This document shows positions 9,816 through 19,974 of a DNA stretch of 64,000 nucleotides, piece after piece. The stretch lies in assembly GCF_026278245.1 (NCBI RefSeq), contig NZ_CP111079.1, forward strand, positions 4,106,501 through 4,170,500, written 5' to 3'. Source of the DNA: Pontibacter kalidii. Its GTDB lineage: Bacteria; Bacteroidota; Bacteroidia; Cytophagales; Hymenobacteraceae. Both the position numbers and the translations under genes were made by a program. The stretch's first letter is position 1; each line of letters begins with the position of its first letter. Below the pieces are notes generated by a model. It did no database searches. It had not been told where the DNA came from and was given only the letters and a program-made list of their open reading frames with translations.

Positions 9816-11063
9816 ATGTTCAAAGACACGCCCGCGCCACACTCAGGGAGCGAGACTGCCCCTGCACCTCCGATAGTTACCCGCGAAAGCCCAGATAGTC
9901 CGCAGCAAAAGGAAATAAGCTGCTTCCTGCAGCAACTCCGGGATGTGGTGTGCCTCTCGCATTTGCGCTGGGACTTTGTGTACCAGCGGCCGCAGCACCT
10001 TCTATCTCGCTTTGCCCACTACGGGCGCCTGTTCTTTATAGAGGAGCCGGTGTTCGAGAACGTGGAGGAGCCATACCTGCATACCTCCTCCAGAGGTGAG
10101 AACCTCCTGTTAGTGGTACCACAACTACCGCACGGTCTCCGGGAAGAGCAGATTGAGGCTATCCAGCGCCACCTTCTGGACCAGTTCTTTGCGGAGCACA
10201 AGTTGGAGGCGCCCGTTCTCTGGTACTACACCCCCATGGCCCTTGGCTTTACCAGGCACCTCAAGCCCGCCCTCACGGTTTACGACTGCATGGATGAGCT
10301 GTCGGCTTTTAAGTTTGCACCGCCACGCCTGAAGGAACTGGAGCTGGAGCTCTTTAAAAGGGCCGACCTGGTGTTTACGGGAGGCCAGAGCCTGTATGAG
10401 GCAAAGCGCAGCTGGCACTCCGCGATAACGGCCTTCCCCAGCAGCATCGACAAGGACCATTTCGCCCGGGCCAAGCAGGCACTTACACCACCTGCCGATC
10501 AGAGGGACATACCCATGCCCCGCCTCGGTTTCTTCGGTGTGATAGACGAGCGGATGGATGTGGACCTGCTAACGGCGCTCGCCGACGCACGGCCGGATTG
10601 GCAGCTCGTGATGATTGGCCCGGTGGTGAAAATAGACCCCGACACGCTGCCGCAGCGCCCGAACATCCATTACCTGGGAGTCAAGTCTTACCAGGAGTTG
10701 CCAGCCTACATAAGCGGCTGGCAGGTGGCCCTGCTGCCCTTTGCCCTTAACGCGTCCACAACCTTTATCAGCCCCACCAAAACACCTGAGTACCTGGCGG
10801 CAGGCAAGCCCGTGGTATCTACCCCTATCCGGGACGTAGTGCGCCCTTACGGTGAGGAGGGCCTGGTGCACATCGCCGGCACGTCGGCGGCATTCGTGAA
10901 AGCCGTGGAGGCGGCCATGACACAGCAGAATGACCAGGCATGGCAGCAAAAGGTGAGCAGCTTTATGCGCGACATGTCTTGGGACCAGACCTGGCGCGCC
11001 ATGGTAGCGTTGATGGCCCATGTGGTAAAGAGAAAAAGCGGCATCCAAAGCGAGGGGAGGTAG
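9816..11063 (+). CDS. Glycosyltransferase (GT1/GT4-like) paired with UDP-galactopyranose mutase
   Basis: 415 residues. After a non-conserved leader of about 45 residues the protein has HLRWDFVYQRPQHLLSRFA, typical of a clade of GT-B transferases encoded next to glf. The middle has LTVYDCMDELSAF and the C-terminal donor-binding half includes FISPTKTPEYLAAGKPVVST, the region that usually contacts the nucleotide-sugar. It is the first gene of a three-gene operon (1 base before glf, then a GH1-like glycosidase). A role in transferring galactofuranose or a related sugar is plausible from the context but the acceptor is unknown. Cytoplasmic or membrane-peripheral; no transmembrane segment is seen. 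Confidence 0.87.
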   Translation: MFKDTPAPHSGSETAPAPPIVTRESPDSPQQKEISCFLQQLRDVVCLSHLRWDFVYQRPQHLLSRFAHYGRLFFIEEPVFENVEEPYLHTSSRGENLLLVVPQLPHGLREEQIEAIQRHLLDQFFAEHKLEAPVLWYYTPMALGFTRHLKPALTVYDCMDELSAFKFAPPRLKELELELFKRADLVFTGGQSLYEAKRSWHSAITAFPSSIDKDHFARAKQALTPPADQRDIPMPRLGFFGVIDERMDVDLLTALADARPDWQLVMIGPVVKIDPDTLPQRPNIHYLGVKSYQELPAYISGWQVALLPFALNASTTFISPTKTPEYLAAGKPVVSTPIRDVVRPYGEEGLVHIAGTSAAFVKAVEAAMTQQNDQAWQQKVSSFMRDMSWDQTWRAMVALMAHVVKRKSGIQSEGR

Positions 11064-11064
11064 T

Positions 11065-12261
<1,197 letters not shown>

Positions 12262-12315
12262 TGCTGTGAGCATCCCCGCTTGATCATCAGCAAGAATTAA
12301 CCCTGTAAACAGCGC

Positions 12316-13515
12316 ATGGCAGACAAATCTTCCATTCAATCTTACCAACCCTTGCCGGAAAGCCCATTCCGCTCTTTCTGGATGGCAGGCTTTGAATGCA
12401 CCGACCAACTTAACGCCTTTGGCAACAGGGTCGACTTCCTTTTACTGACCGGGCACCTGCAACAACTCCGGGAGGATTACCAGAACCTGCTCCCATTCAA
12501 TATCCGAACCGTGCGGGAAGGCATCCGCTGGAGCCAGGTAGAGAAAAGCCCCTATCAATATGACTGGTCAGCGGTAGAGCAAATGCTAAAACAAGGCAGG
12601 GCACTTGGGATACAGCAAGTATGGGACCTGTGTCATTTCGGCTTCCCGGACGACCTGACACCCCTGCACCCCATGTTTGCAAGGCGCTTTGCGGCCATGT
12701 GCCGCGCTTTTGTTGATTTCTACCGCTCCAACTCCCCCGACGATACTCTGGTGGTAACCCCCATCAACGAAGTAAGCTTTCTTTCCTGGCTTGGCGGCGA
12801 TGTAAAGGGCACCTCTCCTTATTGTACCGGGCTGGGGTGGGAGGTAAAGTATGCGTTGATGCGCGCCTACATTGAAGGGGTAGCGGGTATGCGGGAGCTT
12901 GATCCTTCGGTCCGGATCATGACGACAGAGCCGCTGGTGCATGTGGTGGCTCCCCTGGATGCAAGCCCTGAACAGATGGCCGAGGCACAACAAGCACATG
13001 AGGCCCAGTACCAGGCAATAGATATACTTTGTGGCCGCACCTGCCCGGAGCTGGGCGGTTCCCGGGATTACGTGGATATACTGGGCGCAAACTATTACTA
13101 CAACAACCAATGGGAGATAGGCACGCATGATACCCTGAACTGGGTAAAAGAGCATGCCGACGCGCGGTGGCTGGGCCTGCGGGACATGTTAGCAGAAGTA
13201 TACCAGCGCTACAACAAACCCGTGGTGCTAACTGAGACCAGCCACCCTGGCATAGACCGCCCCCATTGGATCCGCTTTGTTGCCGAAGAGTGCGCTGCCG
13301 TGCTGCAGAAAGGCATTCCTTTCTGGGGCATCTGCCTCTACCCGGTCATCGACCGCCCGGATTGGGACCATTTGTTACCCTGGAACAATGCAGGGCTTTG
13401 GGATGCGGAACAGCTCCCCGGCGAAATACCGCAACGCATCCTGTACCAACCTTATGCCGAGGCGCTGCAGGAGGCACAGGAAATGATCAGGGCAGTCTCC
13501 GCGGTATATCGCTGA
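12316..13515 (+). CDS. GH1-like glycoside hydrolase (clan A, beta-glucosidase type)
   Basis: 399 residues forming a (beta/alpha)8-type hydrolase. The likely catalytic pair is Glu152 in TPINEVSF (acid/base, on the NE motif after strand 4) and Glu307 in LTETSHPG (nucleophile, end of strand 7). The N-terminal FWMAGFECTDQ matches the beginning of GH1-related proteins found beside glf/glycosyltransferase pairs. There is no signal peptide, so the protein is probably cytoplasmic. It follows glf by 54 bases on the same strand. Substrate is unknown; trimming or recycling of the glycan made by the operon is inference. Confidence 0.8.
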   Translation: MADKSSIQSYQPLPESPFRSFWMAGFECTDQLNAFGNRVDFLLLTGHLQQLREDYQNLLPFNIRTVREGIRWSQVEKSPYQYDWSAVEQMLKQGRALGIQQVWDLCHFGFPDDLTPLHPMFARRFAAMCRAFVDFYRSNSPDDTLVVTPINEVSFLSWLGGDVKGTSPYCTGLGWEVKYALMRAYIEGVAGMRELDPSVRIMTTEPLVHVVAPLDASPEQMAEAQQAHEAQYQAIDILCGRTCPELGGSRDYVDILGANYYYNNQWEIGTHDTLNWVKEHADARWLGLRDMLAEVYQRYNKPVVLTETSHPGIDRPHWIRFVAEECAAVLQKGIPFWGICLYPVIDRPDWDHLLPWNNAGLWDAEQLPGEIPQRILYQPYAEALQEAQEMIRAVSAVYR

Positions 13516-13765
13516 CCGTTGTTGGAGCCCTTTTCATGTAGGGAACACACCTTGAACGGTTATATTTTAAAACAAAGCAGCCCTACGCCACTCCACCTGA
13601 ACGTTACCTTTTCCGCCGGAACAGCTGCCAGGATAGCGATGGTAAATTGGTAATTGCGCCCACCATAGAGCCGGTTAGTGTTAGCCAGAGGCGGGGGTGC
13701 CGTGTATGATCCCCGGAGTTTACCTGATTAACCCAAGTTGCGATTAATAAATGAGCTGAAAGCTT
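13516..13765. other. Intergenic region after the glycan operon
   Basis: No gene recognised. An in-frame minus-strand reading of 65 codons here has no family resemblance. Confidence 0.4.
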
Positions 13766-13850
13766 TAACCCACCCCTAACCCCTCCGAGGAGGGGAATCA
13801 CGTGCTTTGTTCAAAATTCCCCTCTTGGGAGGGGCAGGGGTGGGTGAAGC
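13766..13850. repeat. Double palindrome, GGAGGGG family (inverted pair)
   Basis: Two copies of a CCACCCCT..CCCCTCC / GGAGGGG palindrome in opposite orientation separated by about 18 bases. Each half is self-complementary (CCCCTCCGAGGAGGGG, CCCCTCTTGGGAGGGG) and the halves also pair with each other, ending in GTGGGT. The same family recurs at least ten more times in this window, always between genes. Confidence 0.9.
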
Positions 13851-14026
13851 TCAACCTGAGTACTTACCGGGACACCGTGGCAGGCAGCCGGAGCAACTAT
13901 AGAACCTGACGGATATAGTGCCTATGAAAGGCGCAGTGCCGGCGCAGGAACACATGCCGCTAAAGTATGCGGGGCTCCTTTTATGTGGCTCGGAAGCTGG
14001 GGCCTTGTGAAGGCTTGAATAAAACC
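13851..14026. other. Unassigned GC-rich intergenic stretch
   Basis: About 175 bases upstream of the bidirectional hairpin at 14027 with several short self-complementary patches. Read on the plus strand it could be a small RNA ending at that terminator, but I match it to no RNA family. Confidence 0.3.
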
Positions 14027-14061
14027 AAAACGCCCGGCACATTCCTGTACCGGGCGTTTTT
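14027..14061. terminator. Bidirectional terminator
   Basis: Stem AAAACGCCCGG (14027-14037) with CCGGGCGTTTT (14050-14060), loop of about 12 bases, A-run on the left and T-run on the right. It would serve the DUF2167 gene on the minus strand and anything transcribed rightward from 13.5 kb. Confidence 0.85.
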
Positions 14062-14081
14062 GCTTAGCAACAAGGACGACA

Positions 14082-14987
14082 CTAACTCACCACTTTTTCC
14101 TGCTCTTCCTCTGCAACGGGCACGTCCTCTTCTTTTCTGCCTCTAAGGCGCTTCCATAAAGCACCACCCAAACCAACTACAGCAACGGCTATCACTTTCC
14201 AGAACTTAAGGATCAACGCAAAGAAGCCTACTTTTGTCAGCACCTTGCCGGCCACCAAGCCTCCTATGGTCCAACTGGCCACCTCATCAATATCGGGGTT
14301 AAAGTCGAAATAACTGTGCCCCTGCTCGAAGGCAACGCTGCTTATAATGAGCGGAATGTTTTGTTTCACCGCGGGCAAGCTCTCCATGTTAGCAATGGCA
14401 TTCAGCATCAACACGCCTCTGCGCCCCAGTATCCGGACGTTGTAGTTCAGCGTGTTTGTTTCTGACTCTCCGAACTTCAGCTCCTTTGCCCAGTGCAGAA
14501 TCTTGCTTTCCTGGTCATAGTATGGATCAGAAGCCCAGCCAATGAGCTGAATCTCCTCATAGCCATTGGCCATACGCTCTCTGCTGACTGCCAGCATGTC
14601 CTCCTGCATGGAGGCCAGCAGTTCAGTATAGTCGATGTCACCGGCATCCTTGTCCTCCACGTAGCCGATCTCGTCGAACTCTATGTCGAACACCCACACA
14701 TCGTCGTCCAGTACGCCTTTATCCTGGGGCACAAGCATGCCCATGGTGGTGCCAGAGGCAGGGTTGCCCCAAAGCTCCGTCAGCACGTACTCCGACTGCT
14801 CCGCATCCAGGTACTTAAAGCCCTCCGGCACCGTGATCTTAGCCAGTCCGTCACCCAGTGCTATCTCGCCATACTGGTAGCTGAGCGAGTTTTCAATCTC
14901 CTGGATCTGCAGCTGCAGGGAGTCGGTTTGGGCACTCGAAGAGAAAGCGCACACGAGGAGCGCCAGAAAAATGTAAAGTTGTTTCAT
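14082..14987 (-). CDS. DUF2167 family membrane-anchored protein
   Basis: 301 residues. A signal peptide ends near residue 19 (AFSSSAQ). The body carries DUF2167 features: IALGDGLAKITVPEGFKYL, ELWGNP, GMLVPQDKG and WAKELKFG. A hydrophobic stretch near residues 245-280 (GFFALILKFWKVIAVAVVGL) is followed by a basic and then acidic tail. The family is a set of predicted membrane-anchored proteins of unknown function, often found with envelope stress genes. It stands alone here, with its terminator 20 bases downstream. Confidence 0.9.
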   Translation of the reverse strand: MKQLYIFLALLVCAFSSSAQTDSLQLQIQEIENSLSYQYGEIALGDGLAKITVPEGFKYLDAEQSEYVLTELWGNPASGTTMGMLVPQDKGVLDDDVWVFDIEFDEIGYVEDKDAGDIDYTELLASMQEDMLAVSRERMANGYEEIQLIGWASDPYYDQESKILHWAKELKFGESETNTLNYNVRILGRRGVLMLNAIANMESLPAVKQNIPLIISSVAFEQGHSYFDFNPDIDEVASWTIGGLVAGKVLTKVGFFALILKFWKVIAVAVVGLGGALWKRLRGRKEEDVPVAEEEQEKVVS

Positions 14988-15236
14988 AAAATGGTTGTAA
15001 AAAGATTGGATTGATAATAAACGAGAGGCTATCCGAAAAATACAAGCACTGCTGCTGCACCAGCCGCAATGCTATCAATAGTATAGGCTATCGCAGGATT
15101 AGGTATAATTCTGGGCACAATATACTGGATTGGATATGTAGTTACAGCACCTGCTTAAAATATAATTTCGGCTGCTATACTTTGTGGAAGGAGTTTATAC
15201 TTGGAGGGGCTTAACAGAGGCGGTAAACGTATAAAA

Positions 15237-15273
15237 CAAAATGCCTGACTCATTTCTGAATCAGGCATTTTTC
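15237..15273. terminator. Terminator after tRNA-fMet
   Basis: Stem AATGCCTGA / TCAGGCATT with a 12-base loop. T-runs lie on both sides (ATTTTTC on plus, ATTTTGTTTTA on minus), so it terminates the minus-strand tRNA transcript and could act in both directions. Confidence 0.85.
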
Positions 15274-15278
15274 TGAGG

Positions 15279-15351
<73 letters not shown>

Positions 15352-15434
15352 CTGTTTGTATGATGCAAAAGTATACTAAAGATGTTTACCATGCAAGTGT
15401 ATATACCTAAAAACGTTAAAAAAGTTAGGCCCTG

Positions 15435-17267
15435 CTAAAATTTACTCGTTATCCCAAAGTGTATCTTGGAATACTTAAACGATAGCGACTGCTGCTCCGA
15501 CTGACCCAGCGAGTACACCAACTGAAAAATGCCTGCCGCCGTGCTGAAACTGATTCCCGCCCCTACGCCGAACGGGTAATCTTCCGCAGAGAGCCGCTCC
15601 AGGTCGCTGCGGTAATAGCCCTGGTCGTAGAAAAGCAGCGCGTAGGAGTCGGAGGCGGTGAAGAGGCGGTACTCCAGCGTGCCCACAGCGTAGCTGGAGG
15701 CATAGAAGAAATAATCGTCGAAGCCGCGGAGGGAGGAAAGACCACCCAGCCGATACATATCATTCAGGAAGATCTGGTCGTTAAGCAGGGCCTCGCCGCG
15801 CAGCCTGGTGAGCAGGGCGCTGTTTTTGCCCAGCCGCAGGAAATTCTCCAGCCGCAGGCTCAGGCTCAGCTGTGAGGTTTTCATGTCCAGCGTGTCGTAA
15901 AAGCTTTTCTCCAGATCGGCGTTGCGCAGCAGCTTTTTAGTGCCGGCAGAGAACTGCAGCTCCAGCAACCGCCCGCGCCGCGGGAAGTAGAAATCGTCGA
16001 GGTTGTTCCAGAGGTAGTTCAGGCCGTAGGTGGTGGTTTGGGCGTCGGCCAGGTCGAGCTGCTGCAGGCGCTGCGGGCTTACCTCCGAAAGTATGCGGGA
16101 GTTGCGCCACTCGGTAAACACACTGAACTTGCCATACTTCAAAGTATAGTAGCCTAGCTGCAGGCGCGGCTGCACGGTGATGAAGGTGGAATCCTGCTTG
16201 AGCAGGCTAAACTTAGTGCCGACCTCAAAGGGGCTACCCAGGAAGTTGGGGTGCAGGTACTCGCCGTTCAGCACCACCGAACCCGCGCTTACCCGCCGCC
16301 ACTGCAGCCCTAGCTGCTTGCCCGAGCCCCGGATATTGCGGATATTGAGATTGGCCTCGCCCGTGATCAGCAGCTTGTCCTGCCGGTTAGGGTCCGGCAG
16401 AAAGCCCACCACACCGTCGATCTGATTCGCCTGCCTGTCCTCCAGGTAATAGTACACCTTGGCCTTATCGCTGGTGAAGCGTACCTGCGCCGGGCGCGTG
16501 GCTTTGATGTAGGGCAGCTGCGTGAGCATCCGCTCGGAGGCATTTATCTGGTCCTGGTTATAGAGCTGGCCGGGCAGTAGCTGCAGGTAGCGCATCAGGA
16601 ACTTGGGCTGCGTCTTGGTTTTGCCCACGATCTCGAGCGTGTCATACGTCACTGCGAAGGCCTTCTCCACCATCAGCGTGGCCGCCACCTGGTTGCCGTT
16701 TATACTTACAGAGTCGAGCCAGACGTTGGCGAAGGGGTAGCCGTTGCGTTCGGCGTAGTCGAGGATGCGCTGCTGCAGCTTCACATACTCGGCAGGCTTA
16801 AAGGGCACATTGTTGTAGAACTTCTCCCGGAACCCGGCCTCCACCAGAATCCCCTCGCTCAGGTTGCCGTTGCGCAGCTGCGCCCACGCAAAGGGCTGCC
16901 CCACATAAAGTTTCACGTGGAGCGTGTCGCGGCCAAAGTATAAACTGTCGGCAGAGGCCAGCAGGAAGGCATCCTGCTGCAGCCGGTACACCAGCGCCCG
17001 CACCTCCTTCAATGCCTCGGCAGAGTCGGGCAGGGCCTGCCGGAAGTTATAGCGCCGCAGCACCTGCGCCCCGCCGGCATCCACCGCCTTCACCGACAGC
17101 TGCATTCTGTTGGCGGGCGGCGCTTTTTGCGTCTTCTCAGGCTGCTTCTCCTCCGCTTTTTTGGCCGGCTCCTGCTTCGCCGGGGTAGGGGGCGGCTGCA
17201 CCTCCTGCGCACGCACCTGCACCAGGCACAGCATCAGGCAACACAAGAAGGCAGCTATTTTGTACAT
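15435..17267 (-). CDS. Omp85/BamA-TamA family outer membrane protein
   Basis: 610 residues from the ATG at 17267 (MYKIAAFLCCLMLCLVQVRAQ, a signal peptide); an in-frame start 33 codons upstream would place unstructured sequence before that peptide and is rejected. A proline/lysine-rich linker (about 22-60) is followed by POTRA-like segments (about 70-290) and a C-terminal barrel of the bacterial surface antigen (D15) type. The conserved loop motif is seen as GGLSSLRGFDDY, and LEYRLF...FYDQGYY is typical. Such proteins insert or export outer membrane proteins or lipids. Whether this is a TamA-like or a substrate-specific Omp85 cannot be decided. No operon partner is evident. Confidence 0.88.
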   Translation of the reverse strand: MYKIAAFLCCLMLCLVQVRAQEVQPPPTPAKQEPAKKAEEKQPEKTQKAPPANRMQLSVKAVDAGGAQVLRRYNFRQALPDSAEALKEVRALVYRLQQDAFLLASADSLYFGRDTLHVKLYVGQPFAWAQLRNGNLSEGILVEAGFREKFYNNVPFKPAEYVKLQQRILDYAERNGYPFANVWLDSVSINGNQVAATLMVEKAFAVTYDTLEIVGKTKTQPKFLMRYLQLLPGQLYNQDQINASERMLTQLPYIKATRPAQVRFTSDKAKVYYYLEDRQANQIDGVVGFLPDPNRQDKLLITGEANLNIRNIRGSGKQLGLQWRRVSAGSVVLNGEYLHPNFLGSPFEVGTKFSLLKQDSTFITVQPRLQLGYYTLKYGKFSVFTEWRNSRILSEVSPQRLQQLDLADAQTTTYGLNYLWNNLDDFYFPRRGRLLELQFSAGTKKLLRNADLEKSFYDTLDMKTSQLSLSLRLENFLRLGKNSALLTRLRGEALLNDQIFLNDMYRLGGLSSLRGFDDYFFYASSYAVGTLEYRLFTASDSYALLFYDQGYYRSDLERLSAEDYPFGVGAGISFSTAAGIFQLVYSLGQSEQQSLSFKYSKIHFGITSKF

Positions 17268-17481
17268 TTGCGTTGGGTAATGTGCTAGTGGTTTTAATGT
17301 ACTGATGTGATGATTAGTTAACTGTGAGTCCGCAGCAAGTATAAATCTCAGCAAAATTAAGCACAAATCAGCGGCTGTTTGTTAGCAAAACATGCATAAT
17401 GATTCTGGAATGAACAAATAACCAATTTTAGACATTCATCCATTAGCACATTACCGCATTAAACCTTTAGCACATTAAATT

Positions 17482-18609
17482 TTGTCCGGCATATACCTCC
17501 ATATCCCTTTCTGCAAGCAGGCCTGTCACTACTGCGATTTCCACTTCAGCACCTCGATGGGGCATAAGGCGGCTACTATAGCGGCCATTGCCCGTGAGCT
17601 GGAGCTGCGCCAGGAGTACCTGCAGGGGCAAACGGTGCACACCATATACTTTGGCGGCGGCACCCCCTCGCTGCTCACACAGGCAGAGCTGGAGCTATTG
17701 CTACAAACCATACAAAAGCTGTTTATAGTTTCGGGGGATGTCGAAATTACGCTGGAGGCTAACCCCGATGACCTCTCTCCGGAGAAGCTGCGGGAGCTGA
17801 AGGCGGCTGGCATCAACCGCCTGAGCATAGGCCTGCAATCGTTTCATGAGCCGCACCTGCGCCTGATGAACCGCGCCCACAACGCCACCGAAAGCCTGCA
17901 ATGCGTGCATGACGCCCAGGCAGCGGGTTTTGATAACATCACCGTGGATCTGATCTACGGCATCCCGGCACCGGACCACACCATCTGGCGGGAAGATTTA
18001 AAAACACTGTTTTCGCTGCATGTGCAGCACGTCTCCTGCTACGCCCTTACCATAGAACCCGACACGGCACTGGGCCGCTGGAGCAAGAAAGGCAAGTTCA
18101 GGCCATCGGAGGATGACTTTACGGCGCAGCAGTTCGAGATCCTGCTGGAGCAGATGGCGCGGCACGGCTTTGTGCAGTACGAGATCTCCAACTTCTGCCA
18201 GCCAGGCTTTGAGTCTAAACACAACAGCAACTACTGGCGCGGGGTGCATTACCTGGGCGTGGGCCCGAGCGCCCACTCGTTTAACGGCCACAGCCGGCAG
18301 TACAACGTGTCCAACAACCGCAAGTATACGGCCGCCATCGGTGAGGGCACCATCCCTGCCGAAACAGAGGTACTGAGCCGGGCCGACCAGGCAAACGATT
18401 ACCTGCTCACCACGCTGCGCACCATCTGGGGCTGCGACCTGGCTCTGCTCCGCGACAAGTATAAGTATGATGCGCAGGCATCGCACCAGGTATACTTGCA
18501 GGAGCTGCAGCAGAAGGAGCTGGCAAGTATAAATGATGGCGTGCTCTACCTGACCGATAAAGGAAAGCTGCTCGCCGACCAGATCACGCTGGACCTGATG
18601 ATGGAGTAG
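17482..18609 (+). CDS. hemW: Radical SAM heme chaperone HemW
   Basis: 375 residues. The start is a TTG codon: an in-frame TAA lies six bases upstream and the family N-terminus (GIYLHIPFCKQACHYCDF) begins immediately after it. The radical SAM cysteines are C11, C15 and C18 in CxxxCxxC followed by D-F, the HemW pattern; true HemN has a further cysteine after the third. YFGGGTPS, NPDD and DLIYGIPA follow as expected. HemW binds heme and a 4Fe-4S cluster and delivers heme to target proteins; it is not a coproporphyrinogen oxidase although often annotated so. No clear promoter was found. Confidence 0.95.
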   Translation: MSGIYLHIPFCKQACHYCDFHFSTSMGHKAATIAAIARELELRQEYLQGQTVHTIYFGGGTPSLLTQAELELLLQTIQKLFIVSGDVEITLEANPDDLSPEKLRELKAAGINRLSIGLQSFHEPHLRLMNRAHNATESLQCVHDAQAAGFDNITVDLIYGIPAPDHTIWREDLKTLFSLHVQHVSCYALTIEPDTALGRWSKKGKFRPSEDDFTAQQFEILLEQMARHGFVQYEISNFCQPGFESKHNSNYWRGVHYLGVGPSAHSFNGHSRQYNVSNNRKYTAAIGEGTIPAETEVLSRADQANDYLLTTLRTIWGCDLALLRDKYKYDAQASHQVYLQELQQKELASINDGVLYLTDKGKLLADQITLDLMME

Positions 18610-18711
18610 CGTCGCTTCTGCCGCCTGGGGAGAATCAATGGCAGGCACTTAATGCTGCTGATTTCGTATCAACATATAGCCACAACCCTTAGTCCGGAAA
18701 CAGGAACCCAC

Positions 18712-19125
18712 ATGCTGCAACCAAGAACGATTTTTCTCTCAGACGAATTTAAGATAGAGGTTGATGATGCGCATGCGTACGTCAGGGCGGAATGGCTGCA
18801 GCCCGTAGTGGAGGAGCGGTTTGTGGTCGAGGCCATGAGGGCCCATGAGGCCATCACCTCCAGGAAAGCGGAGAGAGTGCTGGTAAACGCGATGCAGGTG
18901 TCCGTCATCGGCCCTAAAACAAAGGACTGGCTCGCTAACATCTACTTTGCTTTGTATTGCCACACACCGCTGAAGAAGATGGCGCGCGTAATGCCCGACA
19001 ACCTCTTCAAGAAACTGGCTCTGGCCTCCGTCACCACCCGTGCCAGCGCAGCCGGCGAACTGACCTACGAGATCCGCGACTTTTCCTCGGAAGAGGAAGC
19101 CGTGCGTTGGCTGCTGGAAAACTAA
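18712..19125 (+). CDS. Hypothetical protein, SpoIIAA/STAS-like
   Basis: 137 residues from ATG 18712 (MLQPRTIFLSDEF); a start 20 codons earlier would add an unconserved leader. The chain alternates short strands and helices (FKIEVDDAHAYVRAEW, RVLVNAMQVSVIG) and ends in RDFSSEEEAVRWLLEN. That ending is nearly the same as that of the protein at 36855-37265 (RDFDSEEEALAWLLE). The S/D-SEEEA..WL tail is typical of SpoIIAA-like (STAS-fold) proteins of Bacteroidota. No catalytic residues are evident; function unknown. It follows hemW by about 100 bases on the same strand. Confidence 0.75.
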   Translation: MLQPRTIFLSDEFKIEVDDAHAYVRAEWLQPVVEERFVVEAMRAHEAITSRKAERVLVNAMQVSVIGPKTKDWLANIYFALYCHTPLKKMARVMPDNLFKKLALASVTTRASAAGELTYEIRDFSSEEEAVRWLLEN

Positions 19126-19200
19126 CCGCCCATACTTTCGGCGCCGCGGCGCGTAGCTTTCGGTATTTTCTGCTATACTTGCCAAAAAGCCTGCCACCCC

Positions 19201-19971
19201 ATGGAAGCCACCATCACCTACCTCGACCAAACGTATACGTTTAACCCGCTGCAGCCGCTGGATATCTCAATGCCGCTGCACAACGGGGAGCTGCAGCCGG
19301 AGTGCTTCTGGGCCGAGCCGGTTCAGTTTGATGTGATCCGGGTAGGGAGTTTTGTGGGATCGGTGGCAGCAGGCGGCAGCACCAACTACAAACGCGTGCA
19401 CCTGACGCCCCATGGCAACGGCACCCACACCGAGTGCTACGGCCACATCTCCGCTGATGAGAACGCCACTATCCACAACTGCCTCAAACGCTTCTTATTT
19501 GTGGCGCAATTGATAACCGTGCAGCCGCAGAAACTGGAAAACGGCGATGAGGTGGTGCTGCTGGAGGACGTGAAAGCACAGCTGCAAAGTATAAAATCCG
19601 AGGCCCTTATACTTCGCACCTTGCCAAACACTGATCTTAAACTTACGCGCCACTATTCCGGCACTAATCCGCCTTACCTGGAGCATACCATCGGGCAGTA
19701 TTTGGCAGAAAAAGGCGTACAGCACCTGCTCCTGGACCTACCATCCGTAGACCGCGAAATGGACGAAGGCAAGCTGCTGTGCCACCACGCGTTCTGGCAA
19801 TATCCTAAAAACATCCGCTGCGGCGCCACCATTACCGAGCTGATCTATGTTCCGGACCACATTGCCGATGGTTTATACTTGCTGAACCTGCAGATTGCCA
19901 GCCTGCAACTCGACGCCAGCCCGAGTAAGCCTGTACTTTATACTTTGTCGCCAGTTTTTCCGGAGTTGTAG
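19201..19971 (+). CDS. Cyclase/kynurenine formamidase-like metal-dependent hydrolase
   Basis: 256 residues of the cyclase family (PF04199). The metal-binding motif is HGNGTHTECYGH at about residues 73-84 and the N-terminal DISMPLHNG matches the D-[IL]-[ST] strand of the family. Family members include arylformamidase, which opens N-formylkynurenine, but many have other substrates. It is the first of three tightly packed genes (3-base gap to the CtlX-like gene, then a GNAT with no gap). The specific substrate is not determinable. Confidence 0.88.
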   Translation: MEATITYLDQTYTFNPLQPLDISMPLHNGELQPECFWAEPVQFDVIRVGSFVGSVAAGGSTNYKRVHLTPHGNGTHTECYGHISADENATIHNCLKRFLFVAQLITVQPQKLENGDEVVLLEDVKAQLQSIKSEALILRTLPNTDLKLTRHYSGTNPPYLEHTIGQYLAEKGVQHLLLDLPSVDREMDEGKLLCHHAFWQYPKNIRCGATITELIYVPDHIADGLYLLNLQIASLQLDASPSKPVLYTLSPVFPEL

Positions 19972-19974
19972 GCT

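Noticed and set aside
15011-15214. 67-codon plus-strand frame between DUF2167 and tRNA genes
   Set aside because: AT-rich spacer sequence, no family, ends near the tRNA terminator.
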